The notes: generated by a model from the letters alone, not told the origin. A stretch of DNA of 64,000 nt from JAGOBP01 sp046328575 (GCA_046328575.1 JAXLWI010000009.1:1-64000), one strand, 5' to 3'. Counted from the first letter of the stretch, positions 50,902-61,937 are shown. Program-made: numbers and translations.

Positions 50902-53900
50902 ATGCGCACTTATTCGAAGTCCGTTATTCAACGCGTGGTAGTGGTCTGGAGCCTGGTTGCTACCGTTCTGTCGCCAGTGATGTCGCCCGCAAATTCATCG
51001 CAATCCGCGCGAGCGGCCGAGTTGGCCCCGGAAGGTGGGCGTACGACCGCGTCTTCGTCAAGCATTATTGATGAAGGTCAGCCAAAGGCCCCAACGGCGA
51101 ATGTCATCGTGCAGAACGCCGACGATAGCGGCTCTGGCTCACTCCGGCAAGCCCTGCTCGATGCGATGCCGGGGGACACCATCACTTTTGATGGCAACTA
51201 CACCATCTATTTGATGAGCACCCTGCTGATCAGCAAGGATGTGACCATCGACGGTGCTGGGCACGCGGTAGCGCTTAGCGGCAATCTGGGTGTGCGGGTA
51301 CTCTACGTCGAGGCGGGTGTCACCACTAATTTACGCAATCTCACCATCGTCGATGGCCGCGCTGCTGATTACGGCAGTGGTATCTACAACAGCGGTACGC
51401 TGACGGTGGCCAACGGTACCTTCTCCAATGACTTTGCCCCCACTGGCGGCGGTGGTATCTATAACGCCGGCACGCTCTACGTACTCAACAGCACCTTCTC
51501 CGGTAACGGCGTTTTTACGCCTAGCGGCGGCGGCGGCGCGATTGCCAACGACGGCACTGCGACGGTGACTAGCAGTACGTTTACTAGCAACTCGGCGGGC
51601 TGGGGTGGTGCGCTCAGCACCTATCAAAGCCCGTTGACGGTAATCAATAGCACTATCTCAGGCAACAGTTCTTTCATTAACTTTGGCGGCGGCCTCGCCA
51701 ACTGGGGTGGCACGGTCAACGTGACCAACAGCACCTTCTCGGACAATAGTGCGCCAGGCACCTACGGCGGCTTGGCCAACTTCAATGGCGGTACGCTAAA
51801 CTTTGCCAATACCATCCTCGCTAATGCCGTAGCCGGCGGCGATTGCTACAATGACAGCATGATTGGAACTAACGTCAATAATCTGGTGGAAGATGGGAGT
51901 TGCTCTAGTGGCGGCATCAACTTCTTGACGGGCGACCCGGTGCTAGGTTACCTGGACAACAATGGCGGCCAAACTCAAACCCGCGCCTTGCTCGCTGGCT
52001 CCCCCGCGATGGACGCGGGCGATGACACGTCTTGCACCACAACAGATCAACGCGGCGTCGCCCGTCCGATCGGTGCTCACTGCGACATCGGCGCGGTTGA
52101 AGAGCAAGCCCTAGCTGGTTACTGGCCGCTGGATGATGGCAGTGGAACTATAGCGGTTGACGCCTCAGGCCACGCTCATGACGGTCATTTGACGGGCGGC
52201 ACGTGGAGTACCGATCACGCCGTCACGTCATTCTCAAATTCCGGCGCGCTTAGTCTTTCCGGGGCCAGTGACCAAGGCCTGTGGATGCAGCAACCCACAG
52301 CCGCCACCGATAACATTTCATTTTCAGCCTGGGCCAAATGGGCCGGGCCGACGGGCAGTGGTCAATTTATTTTTTATAGCGGCGACACTGGCAGCAACGG
52401 CTACGGGTTCTATGTCTACCCCGAAGGCAATCTGTCCATCTTATGCGGCGGGGTCAACTTCGTCAATTCCATCACGCCGCTGCCCCTCAACCAATGGGCA
52501 CATGTGGTTGCGGTACGCGACCACGGTATCTGGCGGCTGTATCTAAATGGCGTGCAGTTGACCACCACCGGTAATCCGGGGCCTTATCCGCCCAATGCCA
52601 TGGCGGGAATCGGTCGCAATCCGTTTGTCAACGCTGAAAACTTCAACGGCCTGATCGACGATGTCCGGATTTACTACCGAGTGTTGACGAATGCCGAGAT
52701 CGAGCAGCTGGGCCGATCGGTAGCGGTTACGCCTACCAGCCTCAACTTTGGTCCGCAACTCATGCCCGACGGCCCCACCGCGTCACAGCCGATCGTGATC
52801 AGCAATTCCACCACAGTCAATCTGAACATTACCAGCGTAACGCTCGCGGGCGCACAGCCCGATCAGTTTGTCATCACTTCAGATACCGGGCAGACTCTCT
52901 TATCCCCTGGAACCACTCGCACGATCGAGGTCGTGTTCGATCCGAGTACAGCAGGTAACTTGTCGGCCGAGCTGCACATCGTAACCGACCAAGGCACGTT
53001 TGTGGCTGCCTTGACTGGTACCGGCGCTTGCGTCTCAGCCATTACGGTCTCCAATAATGCCGACGACGGTGCAGGCTCGCTGCGACAAGCACTGCTGGAT
53101 GTCTGCGCCGACGGCACGATCAACTTCAACGCCAACTACACCATTACGCTGGTCAGTACATTGGAAATTAGTCGAAACGTCACTTTGGATGGCGCCGATC
53201 ATCGCGTCGCGCTCAGCGGCAATAACGCCGTGCGCGTGCTCTACGTCAACCCCGGCATCACTCTCAGTCTCGATCATCTCACTGTTGCCAACGGCAACGC
53301 CGGCTTGGAGCGAGGCGGCGGCCTCTACAATGATTATGGCACGGTGAACGTCAGCCACAGCACCTTCATCGGCAATGTGACAGACAGTTATTGGGGCGGC
53401 GCTATCTATAGTTTAGGGACAGTAGACATCAGCAACAGCACCTTCATGAGCAATACCGCAGGCACCGGCGGCGGCCTGTTCGTCGATAACAGTTCCGCAA
53501 CGGTAGTCAACAGCACCTTCGCCGGCAACAGCGCCGGTACGAGCGCCGGCATCTTCAATCGAAGTGGAACGTTGACGATGAATAATAGCATCGTCACTAA
53601 CAGTCCGACCGGCGGCAACTGCGGCGGCACCATCGACGGCGCGAACAACCTGTCGAATGATGCGACCTGTGGCAGTGGCTTCACCAACTCGGCGTCGATC
53701 TTGCTCGGCGCACTGGGCAATCACGGTGGCAACGCACTGACGATCTCACTGCTGCCCGGTTCTGCGGCGATCAATACCGGAAACGACGCGCTGTGTCCGA
53801 CAACCGATCAACGCGGTTTTCCCCGCCCGATCGGCGCTCACTGTGACGTCGGTGCGTACGAAGACGTGGGCCGTGTGGGCTACTGGCCGCTGGATGATGG

Positions 53901-56900
53901 TAGCGGCACGACGGCCGTTGATGCGTCGGGCCGCAATCATCCCGGCACGTTGACGGGCGGCACCTGGTCCGAGATGCACGCCGCCACTTCCGACTTTCCC
54001 AACAGCGGCGCGTTACGATTGACTGGCATCAACGGCCAAGGCTTGACGCTGGCGCGCGTCACCACCGCCACTAACAACCTCTCGCTGCTGGCCTGGGTGA
54101 ACTGGTCGGGCACGAACGGCGCAGGCCAGATGGTGTTCTACAACGGCTCTACCACGGCAAATGGCTACGGCATCTACCTTTTCCCCGATGGATCATTGAG
54201 CGTCTTTAACGGCAACGTCGGCTATGCCACTTCAACCATCAGCCTGACGCAGGACGTCTGGCAGCAGGTCGTCGCCGTGCGTGAGAGCGGCGTGTGGAAG
54301 ATGTATTTAGATGGAACGCCAATCACCTTGACGGGCAATCCCGTACCCAATACGCCGAGCACGGCGGCGGCTATCGGTCGTGCGCCAACCGTAGCCGCCA
54401 ACGTATTCAACGGCTGGATCGATGAGGTGCAGATCTACGATCGGGCCTTGCCGGCGATCGAAGTGAGCCGTATGTCCGAATCACTGTCCGTCACACCGCT
54501 CAACATCGACTTCGGCGCTCAATCGATCAGCGGCGGACCGTCGGCGGATCAAATCATCAGCGTGACGAATATTGGTGGAGTTGCCGTCCACTTGAACAGC
54601 GTCAGCCTCTTCGGTGCTGATCCTGATCTCTTCTCAGTCGTGGCCGATTCCGGACAGACGACGCTGGCCGCGGGCGAAACCCGCACGTTGAGCGTTATCT
54701 TTGCGCCGATTACGGTCGGCGCGAAATCGGCCACACTGCGCATCGTCACCAACAACAACACTTTCGATGCCGGCCTCAGTGGCACAGGCACCGGTTTCAG
54801 CGAATTAGCGGTGAGTCCGGCAAGTTTGAACTTTGGCAGCCAATCGATTAGCGCAGGCGCGACCGCCAGTCAGATCATCAGCGTGACCAATACCGGTACC
54901 CTCGATCTAACGGGGATCAGTGTCGGTCTGACCGGCACCGATGCCGATCAGTTTACGATCACGTCGGATACGGCTGAACCCTGGCTGACGCCAACTGCGG
55001 TTCGCACGGTGCACATCGCTTTTGATCCCAGCACCGTCGGCGCGAAGTCGGCCACGCTGCACGTGGTCACCGACGCGGGCACGCGCGATGTCGTGTTGAA
55101 CGGCACCGGCACGGGCTACAGCGAAATCACTATCGCGCCGAGCAGCCTTAGTTTCGGCAGTCAATCCATCAGCGCCGGAGCCACCGCCGATCAAAGCGTG
55201 TTCATCACCAGCACCGGCAACTTGCCGTTAACGGGCATCAGCGTCAGTTTGATCGGCACGAATTACGGCGAGTTTGCGGTAACTGCGGATACAGCAGAAA
55301 CCACGCTGGCGCCCGGCGCAGTTCGAACGGTGACTGTCGCCTTCGATCCGACTACCGTCAGCGCGAAGACGGCCATACTGCGCATCGCGTCCGACAGCGG
55401 CACGCGCGACATCGCGTTGAGCGGCACGAGCACCGGCTACAGCCAACTCACCGTCAGCCCCTTGAGCCTGAGCTTTGGCAATCAACTTTTGAGCGCCGGG
55501 CAAACAGCCGCGCAAACGATCAACATCACCAATACCGGCAACATCACATTGACAATCAGCGGCGTGATAGTGACCGGCACGGATAGCCTGCAGTTCATCA
55601 AGACCTCGGATAGCGGTCAGACCACGCTCGGCCCCGGCGCGAACCGCACCGTGCAGATCGCCTTCGATCCGAGCACGCTTGGCGCGAAGACGGCGTCCCT
55701 AAGTATTACCACGGATAACGGTTCAGGCAGCGTGACATTGAGCGGCACCGGCACTGGCGTCAGTCAACTTTCGGTCAGTCCGACCAGCTTGAGTTTTGGC
55801 AGTCGTCTCGTCCCGGGCGGGCCAACCGCCGAGCAAGCCGTCAACATCAGCAACAGCGGCGATGCGAACCTCAGCGTGACCAGCGTCACACTGACCGGCG
55901 CGGACTCCAGCCAATTCATCGTCAAGTCGGACACGGCCCAGAGCACGGTAGCGCCCGGCGCGACGCGCCTCGTCAAGATCACCTTCGATCCCAGCACGGT
56001 CGGGGCGAAGACGGCCGCGCTGCACATCATCACGGATAACGGCACGCAGGATGTCGCGTTGAGCGGCACCGGGCTGGGTGTCAGTGAACTCGTCGTCTCG
56101 CCGGGCAGTCTGGCCTACAGCGCACAGCGCTTTAGCGCTGGCCCGACCTTTGCCTACTCGGTCTACATCAGCAACACCGGCACGGCGAATCTCAACGTTA
56201 CGAGCGTCAGCCTCACCGGCGCAACTCCCGGCGAGTACGTCGTAACCTCGGATAGTGGACAAACGACGCTGATCCCCAATGCCGCGCGCATCGTGAAGGT
56301 CGCGTTCGATCCGACTTCGATCGGGCCGAAGACGGCCAACTTGACCATCGTCACCGATAACGGCACACGCGATGTGGCGCTGACGGGAAGCGGGTTGAGC
56401 GGCCTGGTGGCGTACTTGAATTTCGATGAAGCGAACGGGGCGACCTCGTTTGCCGATTCGTCCGGCAGTGGTCACGGCGCCACGTGCACCGACCCCAACT
56501 GCCCCACGGCCGGCTTGATGGCTGGTTACACCGGCACGTCGCTGCGTTTTGGCAGTCTACAGACGGTCAACATCGCCAATCACGCCGATCTGAATTCGCC
56601 GCGCTTCAGCATCAGCGCGTGGGTCCACCCCACCGGCTTCGATGCTGTCGACACACCACAGACAGTCATTGCCAAGCAGACCAGCGGTGGCGCCAATCGT
56701 ACCTACAATCTGACGATCTACCCCAATCCACTAGCTAAGACCGAAGCCGGTGTCCGCTTTAGTTTCACTGCCAAAGACTGCACGACGCTGCGCAGTTTCG
56801 ACAGCACCGATACGATTCTGCTGAACGATTGGTCACAGTTGACGTTGACGTATGACGGGGGTTACCTCAAACTGTATATCAACGGCCAACTCGATCGGTC

Positions 56901-59900
56901 TGAGTACGTTAACGACGGCGTCTGTCTCAATACGGCGCCGGTTACGATCGGCAACGGGACGGGTGGCTACAAGGGTATGCTCGACGAAGTGCGCCTCTAC
57001 GACTACGCGCTCGCCGCCAGCGAGGTAACAACGCTGAATGCGCAGTCGCCCATCCCGATGAAGTGCTCCAAGGACACGTTGACGCTGGTGCAGTACGAGG
57101 CGAAGATTCCGTTCAGTTCCAATACGCGCATCGAAGCGTTAGTCGAAGTGTATACGCCGACGTTGACCAATGTGAGCAGCAGCGGTTGCGATGTCAGCGG
57201 ACAGCTCCGCATCTTTACCTATGGCAATGACCTCCGAAATATCGCAGTGGCCGGCCATGTCGATCAAGACAACAACTTCACCAGCCGCTCCTTCGGCACG
57301 TTCAAATTGGATCTGGCGGGCTTTACGCTGCGCGATGGGACGGCGACGTTAACGGTTAAGGACGGCTCACCGCGGCTGACGATCTATAACAGCAACCTGC
57401 AAGCGCCGCAGAAGGTCGGCGGGCTGAGCGTGCCGTTGTTCAAGCCGATCGTCATCGACAACGAATCCGGTCTCATCGTCGACGGGACGATCGGGCTGCC
57501 ATCGGTCTCGTTTGGGGCGTATGACGCCGCTGGCGGGGCCGCAGACAAAATGGACCTTAAGTTGAGCGCGCTCGCGGGTGGCTTTGTCGTGCAGAATGGC
57601 CGTTTGATTATCAAGGCTAACGGTTCGTTGGGCTTGCCCTTCAAGGTTGGGAAGAGCAATGACTGCGGCATCAATGCGTCGATTGAATTCTACGTCGACC
57701 TGTCCGGCACGGCGATGATGCGCGTCGACGCGCCCGCGCCGATTACCGTACCCAAGCCCGATGCAGCGGTGTGGCCGGTCGGTCTCAGCGATCTGACCTT
57801 CGGTATGAGCTGTAAGCCTGGCATCCCCATCCCGATCGATGGCGGCGCGGCGGGCAATCCAATCTGGCTGACGGGCATTCGCGGCACGTTTGCGGCTTCG
57901 CAGGAAGATTCGCATTTCGGCGCAGGCGTGACGCTGGCCACCAGCAGCTACACGGTGGGGCCACTCGCCGCTCTGACCGTCAGTGGCGATATGAAGTTCG
58001 GCATCAAGCCTATGTCGATCTATCCCGGCTCAATTCCGGAAGTGTACGAAGAGGTCAGCGGTGAAATCATTCTGCTGGATCTCTGGAAGGCCGCCAGTGG
58101 CAGCCTATCCATCAACTCGGTGGAAGGCGTCAAGGCGACCGCGCAGTTCCGCCTTAACCTCTTAGTGACCAACCTGACCATGCACCTGTGGAGTTCTAAC
58201 CCTCAATCGGTTCCCAGTCTTCAGTCCATCCACATGACCGGTTCGGGGCAACTGGCGCTGGGCGTCAACAAGGGCGAGATCGCCAACATCTGCGGCATCC
58301 CATATCCCTGCAACTGCTACTGGCACTGGAAGTCAGTCAAAATCCTGTGGTGGTGGGTGGATGTGCCCTACTACTGGTGCGATAACTTGTGCACCGATTG
58401 TCTGGCGATTCCAACCCGGAACCTGTGGCTGTACGGCGTCGGCGTGGAGTTCGGCGATTTCCGCCGGGGCACAAATACGATGATCGGCTTCAAAGGCTAT
58501 ACCGATTCGACCGTGCGCGAGATCCAAAAACTGATCAACCTGCCCGATTGGGCCAAGCCGATTTTCAATGCGCTGCACGTGGGCTTCTTCTTCGATGCGA
58601 AGAATCGCACGCTCACGTTTGTCGATTGGGAGAAATACAAGTTAATCGATGCGAAGATGGCGCAGAAGGCGAAGCAACTGAGCATTCTGTCCAACGCCCG
58701 ACCGCTCACGGCGGCTGAACAAGCACTGGTCCACGACGTTAAGTTCGTGAACGACAAGACCGTGCTGCTGAATGCGTCCAATCAAGTCTCGCAGGGCAAG
58801 GCCAACAACCGGCCGGTCGGCCCGAACGATGCCATTACGCGCACGCAGGTCTTCACGCAGACCGATACGCTGTTCAACATCACCGCCGATCAACCATTTG
58901 AGATGAGCCTGATCTCGCCCGCTGGGCAGGAGATTACGCCGCTCAACTACAATCAGCCGCCCGTCTCGCCGACACTGAAGATCGGGTACTCCACGATTGT
59001 CACCTACACGCTGCCGCGTCCGATCAGTTCTGCGCCGCGCTGGCGCTTCATCAACACCTCGTTCGATGATGCACGCCAAGGCTTGCAGGTGCAGCTCGAT
59101 AGCACACTGGTCTTGACCGAAGTCAACGTGCTTGACACCACCGCTGGTTACACCGAAACCGTGGCCGGAGAGCACGCTATCGACATCATCCTGGCCGGGC
59201 AGAGCAAGCCCGTCGTGACCCTGCCGATCAGCGCCGAACTCGATCGAGCCTACTCGGTCATCGTCGTCGGCAGCGATCTGGCTGACACGCTGATCGTGAC
59301 GGACACCAACGACATGCCAGCCGCGTTTGGTCAATCGCACCTGCGGCTGGTCAACGGCGCGGCGCAAGCCCCGGCCGCCTTTGACGTGTCCGTGGACGGC
59401 GAAGCCTGGATCAACAGTTCGACCTTTAAGGCTGTATCAGACTATCGGGTGTTGGCTTCCGGCACACACACCGTTGAAGTGCGCAGCGCGCTCGATCAAA
59501 CGCTGTTCGCAACCCGGACGCTCAATCTCAACGAAGGCGGCATCTATACGCTGTTGGCCTCCGACTGGTTGAGCACAACGCAGTACATGCTGAATCTATC
59601 GAACGTGCTGGATGAGCAGTATCGCGTCAGCACCATCACACAATACGCGGTGGCGCAGGCCCCGATCGGCGAGTGGCAAGTCCAACTGATTGGCAACCTC
59701 GACACCGCCAACTGGGCGATGGGCGTGCTGGGTCAGCCTAACGGCCCGGTCATGAGTGGCGTCACGCTTGACGCGACGAAGCTAGATACCGCGCGCGTCT
59801 CGCTCAACCTCAAGTCGGAGATCAATCCGGTCAAGATCACGTACAAACTCAAGTCCGATAAGCTCACCGAAACGACGATCTTTACCCTCACTGACGAGGT

Positions 59901-61788
59901 GACAACCACCGCGGTCGTGCCGCAACTCAACGGCCGGACGCTAGCCGAAGTGACCATCAGCGATACGGCGCTGCTGAACGGCACGCAGCCCATCGTGCAA
60001 GACCTCAATCTCGACGGCCTGGCCAGCGGCAACTACTACATCTTGATCGTCGTCGAAGACGGCGTGAATCCGTCCGCGGAAGCCTTTGCGCGCCCGCCCG
60101 CCGGTTACTCGCTGCGTGGACAGCGTGTGCTCAATCGACCTGAGTTGCCTGCCGCCGCGCAAACCAGCCGCGTCAGCGATCCGATGGATTTGCTGCTGGG
60201 CGTCGAGCCGCTCCCGATCGATAATGCGGCCACGTTCCCCGGCCACTTTGCCAGCACGCCCATCACGTTGTCGCTCAACGCCAATGTCTATCAAGACATT
60301 TCCGGCACGCAGGCGCTGGTGGATAAGGCGCCGCTGTACATCCAATGGAGTCTGTCAAACAATCCTGATACTGACAACTACGTAGTCTACATCGACACGC
60401 AGCCCTTCCCGGCCGACGGTGTGCTGACCACCACGCACCTGATCACCACCGAGCATCTGCTGGACGCGACCACCGGCGCGCACATCTGGCGCGAGGTCTT
60501 CCCCGGCCAGACGTACTACGTCGCTATCGGCGCGATCGATTACGCCACCGGTCAGATCGATCGCTCGCCGATGGTGTCTATCGCCGTCACCTCCGGCGAC
60601 TTCGGCTTACTCAATCCGATCGCGCCAGTGCAGCTGATCGATTCGATCACGACCACCGTTGATCTGACCAAGACCGCCGATCTGTTCTTCGCGGTCAGCG
60701 GCGCGCCCGATCAAACAGCCCTGCCCGTCGGCCTGAGTGCGCAATCGGATGAAGCAATCAACGATCAACTGCCGATCACGTTGACGGCTTCGTTGGACAT
60801 CGCGCCCGGACTGTACACGGTGCCGATAATCGGTTACTCTGGCGAGTTGAGTCGCACCGTCGATCTTCAAGTCCAAGTCGAGCGACCCGATCTGGTCATC
60901 ACCAAAGCGCTGCTTACCCCCAGCGCCAAGACGGGTGAAACGGTTTCTTATCGCATCGCGTTCACCAACACCGGGACGGTAGCGGCGCGCGGTGTCATCA
61001 TCACCGACACTGTCTTTGCGAACATGACCGGCCTGACGTGGAACGGCAGCGTGAACGTCCACTCGGCCGATGGGCAAGTGTGGACGGTGGATGACCTTGC
61101 GCCGAATGCGACGGGCTACATCAACGTTAGTGGTGTGATGCCAGCCAGCAGTGTGGGCGGCGTGCTGCCCAGCGACGTGCAGATCACTACATCTACACCG
61201 GAATACGCACACGCCAACAACGCCGCGAGCGTGTATCTGGCGCTCGACGGCCAACCGATCGTCAGCACCATCGGACCGTTTGAAATCGGCGAACCAGTGG
61301 CGTTGGGTGATGGTCTATGCGGCAGTGTCACTTTCGCCAGCGCCGATGAACTGCCGGCAACTTTGACGATCACGTACACCGAGCGGCAGCCGTCGGTCAG
61401 TCAAACCGGCTTGCAGCGGCAGTATCGCATTGTGCCAGAGGGTGGCAGCAACTATCTGGCGCAGTTGACGCTATGCTACGACGACGCGGAACTATCGCTC
61501 GCGCATGTCAACGACGAAGCCGACTTGCACGCGTATCGTTATGAGGGCAGCGGCGTGTGGCAGCAGTTCTCCACGATCGACGCGCTGAACAATACCGTCA
61601 CCGCCGAAGGTGTCACGCAGTTCGGCGTGTGGGGTCTGGGCAGCGCATCAGATATACCGACGGCAGTCGTCGTGGCGGATTTGCAAGCCCGATCGGCGGG
61701 CAGTAATTTGTCGCAACTCGCGCTTGCCTGCGCCCTCATCGTGCTGGGGTTGAGTGTGATCATCGGTTGGCGGCGCAATCGACACTAA
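50902..61788 (+). CDS. Giant surface protein: beta-helix, LamG, choice-of-anchor D, DUF11
   Basis: The 3628-residue protein begins with a signal region (~1-40). Two copies of a block follow, each a right-handed beta-helix (start SGSLRQALLD; ~70-400 and ~711-983) plus a LamG/concanavalin-like domain (~403-596 and ~990-1193). One choice-of-anchor-D unit lies between them (~608-711). Six more such units (1195-1833) repeat every 107 residues exactly, and a third LamG-like domain follows (~1834-2043). The next ~1280 residues are largely unrecognised, with a Cys/Trp-rich knot near 2462-2500. A DUF11-like domain (~3330-3445) and a final helix with RRNRH tail end the chain. No LPxTG is seen. AAGGAG precedes the ATG. 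An adhesin or matrix scaffold is likely. Confidence 0.9.
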   Translation: MRTYSKSVIQRVVVVWSLVATVLSPVMSPANSSQSARAAELAPEGGRTTASSSSIIDEGQPKAPTANVIVQNADDSGSGSLRQALLDAMPGDTITFDGNYTIYLMSTLLISKDVTIDGAGHAVALSGNLGVRVLYVEAGVTTNLRNLTIVDGRAADYGSGIYNSGTLTVANGTFSNDFAPTGGGGIYNAGTLYVLNSTFSGNGVFTPSGGGGAIANDGTATVTSSTFTSNSAGWGGALSTYQSPLTVINSTISGNSSFINFGGGLANWGGTVNVTNSTFSDNSAPGTYGGLANFNGGTLNFANTILANAVAGGDCYNDSMIGTNVNNLVEDGSCSSGGINFLTGDPVLGYLDNNGGQTQTRALLAGSPAMDAGDDTSCTTTDQRGVARPIGAHCDIGAVEEQALAGYWPLDDGSGTIAVDASGHAHDGHLTGGTWSTDHAVTSFSNSGALSLSGASDQGLWMQQPTAATDNISFSAWAKWAGPTGSGQFIFYSGDTGSNGYGFYVYPEGNLSILCGGVNFVNSITPLPLNQWAHVVAVRDHGIWRLYLNGVQLTTTGNPGPYPPNAMAGIGRNPFVNAENFNGLIDDVRIYYRVLTNAEIEQLGRSVAVTPTSLNFGPQLMPDGPTASQPIVISNSTTVNLNITSVTLAGAQPDQFVITSDTGQTLLSPGTTRTIEVVFDPSTAGNLSAELHIVTDQGTFVAALTGTGACVSAITVSNNADDGAGSLRQALLDVCADGTINFNANYTITLVSTLEISRNVTLDGADHRVALSGNNAVRVLYVNPGITLSLDHLTVANGNAGLERGGGLYNDYGTVNVSHSTFIGNVTDSYWGGAIYSLGTVDISNSTFMSNTAGTGGGLFVDNSSATVVNSTFAGNSAGTSAGIFNRSGTLTMNNSIVTNSPTGGNCGGTIDGANNLSNDATCGSGFTNSASILLGALGNHGGNALTISLLPGSAAINTGNDALCPTTDQRGFPRPIGAHCDVGAYEDVGRVGYWPLDDGSGTTAVDASGRNHPGTLTGGTWSEMHAATSDFPNSGALRLTGINGQGLTLARVTTATNNLSLLAWVNWSGTNGAGQMVFYNGSTTANGYGIYLFPDGSLSVFNGNVGYATSTISLTQDVWQQVVAVRESGVWKMYLDGTPITLTGNPVPNTPSTAAAIGRAPTVAANVFNGWIDEVQIYDRALPAIEVSRMSESLSVTPLNIDFGAQSISGGPSADQIISVTNIGGVAVHLNSVSLFGADPDLFSVVADSGQTTLAAGETRTLSVIFAPITVGAKSATLRIVTNNNTFDAGLSGTGTGFSELAVSPASLNFGSQSISAGATASQIISVTNTGTLDLTGISVGLTGTDADQFTITSDTAEPWLTPTAVRTVHIAFDPSTVGAKSATLHVVTDAGTRDVVLNGTGTGYSEITIAPSSLSFGSQSISAGATADQSVFITSTGNLPLTGISVSLIGTNYGEFAVTADTAETTLAPGAVRTVTVAFDPTTVSAKTAILRIASDSGTRDIALSGTSTGYSQLTVSPLSLSFGNQLLSAGQTAAQTINITNTGNITLTISGVIVTGTDSLQFIKTSDSGQTTLGPGANRTVQIAFDPSTLGAKTASLSITTDNGSGSVTLSGTGTGVSQLSVSPTSLSFGSRLVPGGPTAEQAVNISNSGDANLSVTSVTLTGADSSQFIVKSDTAQSTVAPGATRLVKITFDPSTVGAKTAALHIITDNGTQDVALSGTGLGVSELVVSPGSLAYSAQRFSAGPTFAYSVYISNTGTANLNVTSVSLTGATPGEYVVTSDSGQTTLIPNAARIVKVAFDPTSIGPKTANLTIVTDNGTRDVALTGSGLSGLVAYLNFDEANGATSFADSSGSGHGATCTDPNCPTAGLMAGYTGTSLRFGSLQTVNIANHADLNSPRFSISAWVHPTGFDAVDTPQTVIAKQTSGGANRTYNLTIYPNPLAKTEAGVRFSFTAKDCTTLRSFDSTDTILLNDWSQLTLTYDGGYLKLYINGQLDRSEYVNDGVCLNTAPVTIGNGTGGYKGMLDEVRLYDYALAASEVTTLNAQSPIPMKCSKDTLTLVQYEAKIPFSSNTRIEALVEVYTPTLTNVSSSGCDVSGQLRIFTYGNDLRNIAVAGHVDQDNNFTSRSFGTFKLDLAGFTLRDGTATLTVKDGSPRLTIYNSNLQAPQKVGGLSVPLFKPIVIDNESGLIVDGTIGLPSVSFGAYDAAGGAADKMDLKLSALAGGFVVQNGRLIIKANGSLGLPFKVGKSNDCGINASIEFYVDLSGTAMMRVDAPAPITVPKPDAAVWPVGLSDLTFGMSCKPGIPIPIDGGAAGNPIWLTGIRGTFAASQEDSHFGAGVTLATSSYTVGPLAALTVSGDMKFGIKPMSIYPGSIPEVYEEVSGEIILLDLWKAASGSLSINSVEGVKATAQFRLNLLVTNLTMHLWSSNPQSVPSLQSIHMTGSGQLALGVNKGEIANICGIPYPCNCYWHWKSVKILWWWVDVPYYWCDNLCTDCLAIPTRNLWLYGVGVEFGDFRRGTNTMIGFKGYTDSTVREIQKLINLPDWAKPIFNALHVGFFFDAKNRTLTFVDWEKYKLIDAKMAQKAKQLSILSNARPLTAAEQALVHDVKFVNDKTVLLNASNQVSQGKANNRPVGPNDAITRTQVFTQTDTLFNITADQPFEMSLISPAGQEITPLNYNQPPVSPTLKIGYSTIVTYTLPRPISSAPRWRFINTSFDDARQGLQVQLDSTLVLTEVNVLDTTAGYTETVAGEHAIDIILAGQSKPVVTLPISAELDRAYSVIVVGSDLADTLIVTDTNDMPAAFGQSHLRLVNGAAQAPAAFDVSVDGEAWINSSTFKAVSDYRVLASGTHTVEVRSALDQTLFATRTLNLNEGGIYTLLASDWLSTTQYMLNLSNVLDEQYRVSTITQYAVAQAPIGEWQVQLIGNLDTANWAMGVLGQPNGPVMSGVTLDATKLDTARVSLNLKSEINPVKITYKLKSDKLTETTIFTLTDEVTTTAVVPQLNGRTLAEVTISDTALLNGTQPIVQDLNLDGLASGNYYILIVVEDGVNPSAEAFARPPAGYSLRGQRVLNRPELPAAAQTSRVSDPMDLLLGVEPLPIDNAATFPGHFASTPITLSLNANVYQDISGTQALVDKAPLYIQWSLSNNPDTDNYVVYIDTQPFPADGVLTTTHLITTEHLLDATTGAHIWREVFPGQTYYVAIGAIDYATGQIDRSPMVSIAVTSGDFGLLNPIAPVQLIDSITTTVDLTKTADLFFAVSGAPDQTALPVGLSAQSDEAINDQLPITLTASLDIAPGLYTVPIIGYSGELSRTVDLQVQVERPDLVITKALLTPSAKTGETVSYRIAFTNTGTVAARGVIITDTVFANMTGLTWNGSVNVHSADGQVWTVDDLAPNATGYINVSGVMPASSVGGVLPSDVQITTSTPEYAHANNAASVYLALDGQPIVSTIGPFEIGEPVALGDGLCGSVTFASADELPATLTITYTERQPSVSQTGLQRQYRIVPEGGSNYLAQLTLCYDDAELSLAHVNDEADLHAYRYEGSGVWQQFSTIDALNNTVTAEGVTQFGVWGLGSASDIPTAVVVADLQARSAGSNLSQLALACALIVLGLSVIIGWRRNRH
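54484..56400 (+). repeat. Six tandem 321-nt choice-of-anchor-D repeats
   Basis: Units start at 54484, 54805, 55126, 55447, 55768 and 56089, each exactly 321 bases apart. Each encodes (L/I)xVSPxSLxFGxQ...G at its start and the phrase VAFDPSTVGAKTA(T/S)L later. A single related unit lies apart at about 52724. Confidence 0.9.
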
Positions 61789-61837
61789 GATGGTGAACCA
61801 CTCTGAGTAACTAAGAGTAATTAACAGGCATGCTCCT

Positions 61838-61887
61838 GCTGGATTGCCAAATCCAGCGGAAATGCAGCGGATTTGACCATCCGCTGC
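61838..61887 (+). other. Two hairpins after the giant gene
   Basis: GCTGGATT-GCCA-AATCCAGC (61838-61857) and GCAGCGGAT-N6-ATCCGCTGC (61864-61887), both perfect. With the terminator at 61938 they make three stem-loops in series. They may stabilise the 3' end of the long mRNA. Confidence 0.6.
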
Positions 61888-61937
61888 GAGCAATCTGTAA
61901 ACCAACTTAGGTTACTCTGAATAGTCTCCGAGATCGA

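Noticed and set aside
50736..51071. 111-residue frame overlapping the giant gene start
   Set aside because: It runs through the regulatory region and out of frame into the signal peptide; no homology-like features.
61650..61788. LPxTG sortase signal at the end of the giant protein
   Set aside because: A hydrophobic helix and basic tail are present, but no LPxTG or close variant precedes them.
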